Source: NIOZ-UU35 sp964344175
GTDB lineage: Bacteria; Chloroflexota; Anaerolineae; Anaerolineales; UBA11858
NCBI GenBank assembly: GCA_964344175.1
Contig: CAYFMI010000131.1
Location: 1-6,031, forward strand
Direction: 5' to 3'
DNA: 6,031 bases
Below, piece by piece: positions 5,974 through 6,031 of the stretch. The position numbers and the translations under genes are program-made. How positions within the stretch are numbered: the stretch's first letter is position 1; each line of letters begins with the position of its first letter. The notes under the pieces were generated by a model. The model was given only the letters and a program-made list of their open reading frames with translations, searched no databases and was not told the DNA's origin.

Positions 5974-6031
5974 TTCCGGAAAGCGGCCAGATTTTCCGGA
6001 ACGGGGGCGGTCAGATTTTCTGGAACCCACA
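5974..6031 (-). repeat. IS21 right terminal inverted repeat with three repeat copies
   Basis: Read on the minus strand from 6031, the tip TGTGGG is followed by TTCCAGAAAATCTGACCGC (6025-6007), TTCCGGAAAATCTGGCCGC (6001-5983) and a partial TTCCGGAA (5981-5974). The full copies match at 17 of 19 positions and share the consensus of the left end. Spacings are 24 and 20 bp. The partial copy reaches almost to the istA ribosome-binding site, so transposase binding here could also repress its own gene; that is an inference. Confidence 0.85.

Larger units (their letters stand above)
3408..6031 (-). mobile_element. Complete IS21-family insertion sequence
   Basis: The 2,624-bp element is bounded by imperfect terminal inverted repeats. 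The left tip on the plus strand reads TGCGGGTTCCGGAAACTCCG and the right tip on the minus strand reads TGTGGGTTCCAGAAAATCTG. Over the first 27 positions 21 match, and both begin with TG, as IS21-family ends do. Between them lie istA and istB in the family order with an ATGA overlap and no passenger gene. The length fits the family range of roughly 2 to 2.6 kb. IS21 elements usually produce a target duplication of 4 to 8 bp. The left flank is AAGCCCCC (3400-3407), but the right flank is outside the window, so duplication cannot be tested. Both genes look intact in their catalytic motifs, so the element may be active. Confidence 0.9.

Overview
The window is high-GC bacterial DNA (about two-thirds G+C by eye). 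All supported coding lies on the minus strand. It holds two neighbouring transposition gene sets, each built as a DDE transposase followed by an AAA+ ATPase partner. No passenger gene, rRNA, tRNA or CRISPR array was seen. Codon use and the style of the IS21 proteins suggest a high-GC Gram-negative host (Myxococcota or similar), but this is a weak inference.

Right half (3408-6031): an essentially complete IS21-family insertion sequence of 2,624 bp. It carries istA (DDE transposase) and istB (AAA+ helper), coupled by an ATGA overlap. The terminal inverted repeats match at 21 of 27 positions, and each end carries internal copies of a 19-bp repeat. The last base of the window is the outer tip of the right end. 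istB has no stop codon inside the element: its frame crosses the left inverted repeat and runs 62 codons into flanking DNA.

Left half (378-3066): a second three-gene operon. It encodes a 535-aa Mu/TniA-type DDE transposase, a 292-aa ExeA/TniB-type ATPase (ATGA overlap) and an unrecognised 74-aa protein (19-nt overlap). Each gene has a strong Shine-Dalgarno. The 74-aa protein ends in DDLPF, which resembles the acidic C-terminal tip of single-stranded DNA-binding protein (SSB). The ends of this second element could not be fixed.

Left edge (1-377): downstream of the operon lie a perfect 13-bp inverted repeat, a 15-bp stem that pairs fully only in minus-strand RNA, and several copies of a short GYGTNTCCCA-like motif in both orientations. 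These could be transposase-binding sites at the element end, or transcript 3' structure. A possible partial reading frame runs off the left edge.

The 3067-3407 stretch between the two sets contains the istB read-through tail and the presumed promoter and right end of the second element. All five genes are collinear, so transcription leaving the IS could feed the second operon.
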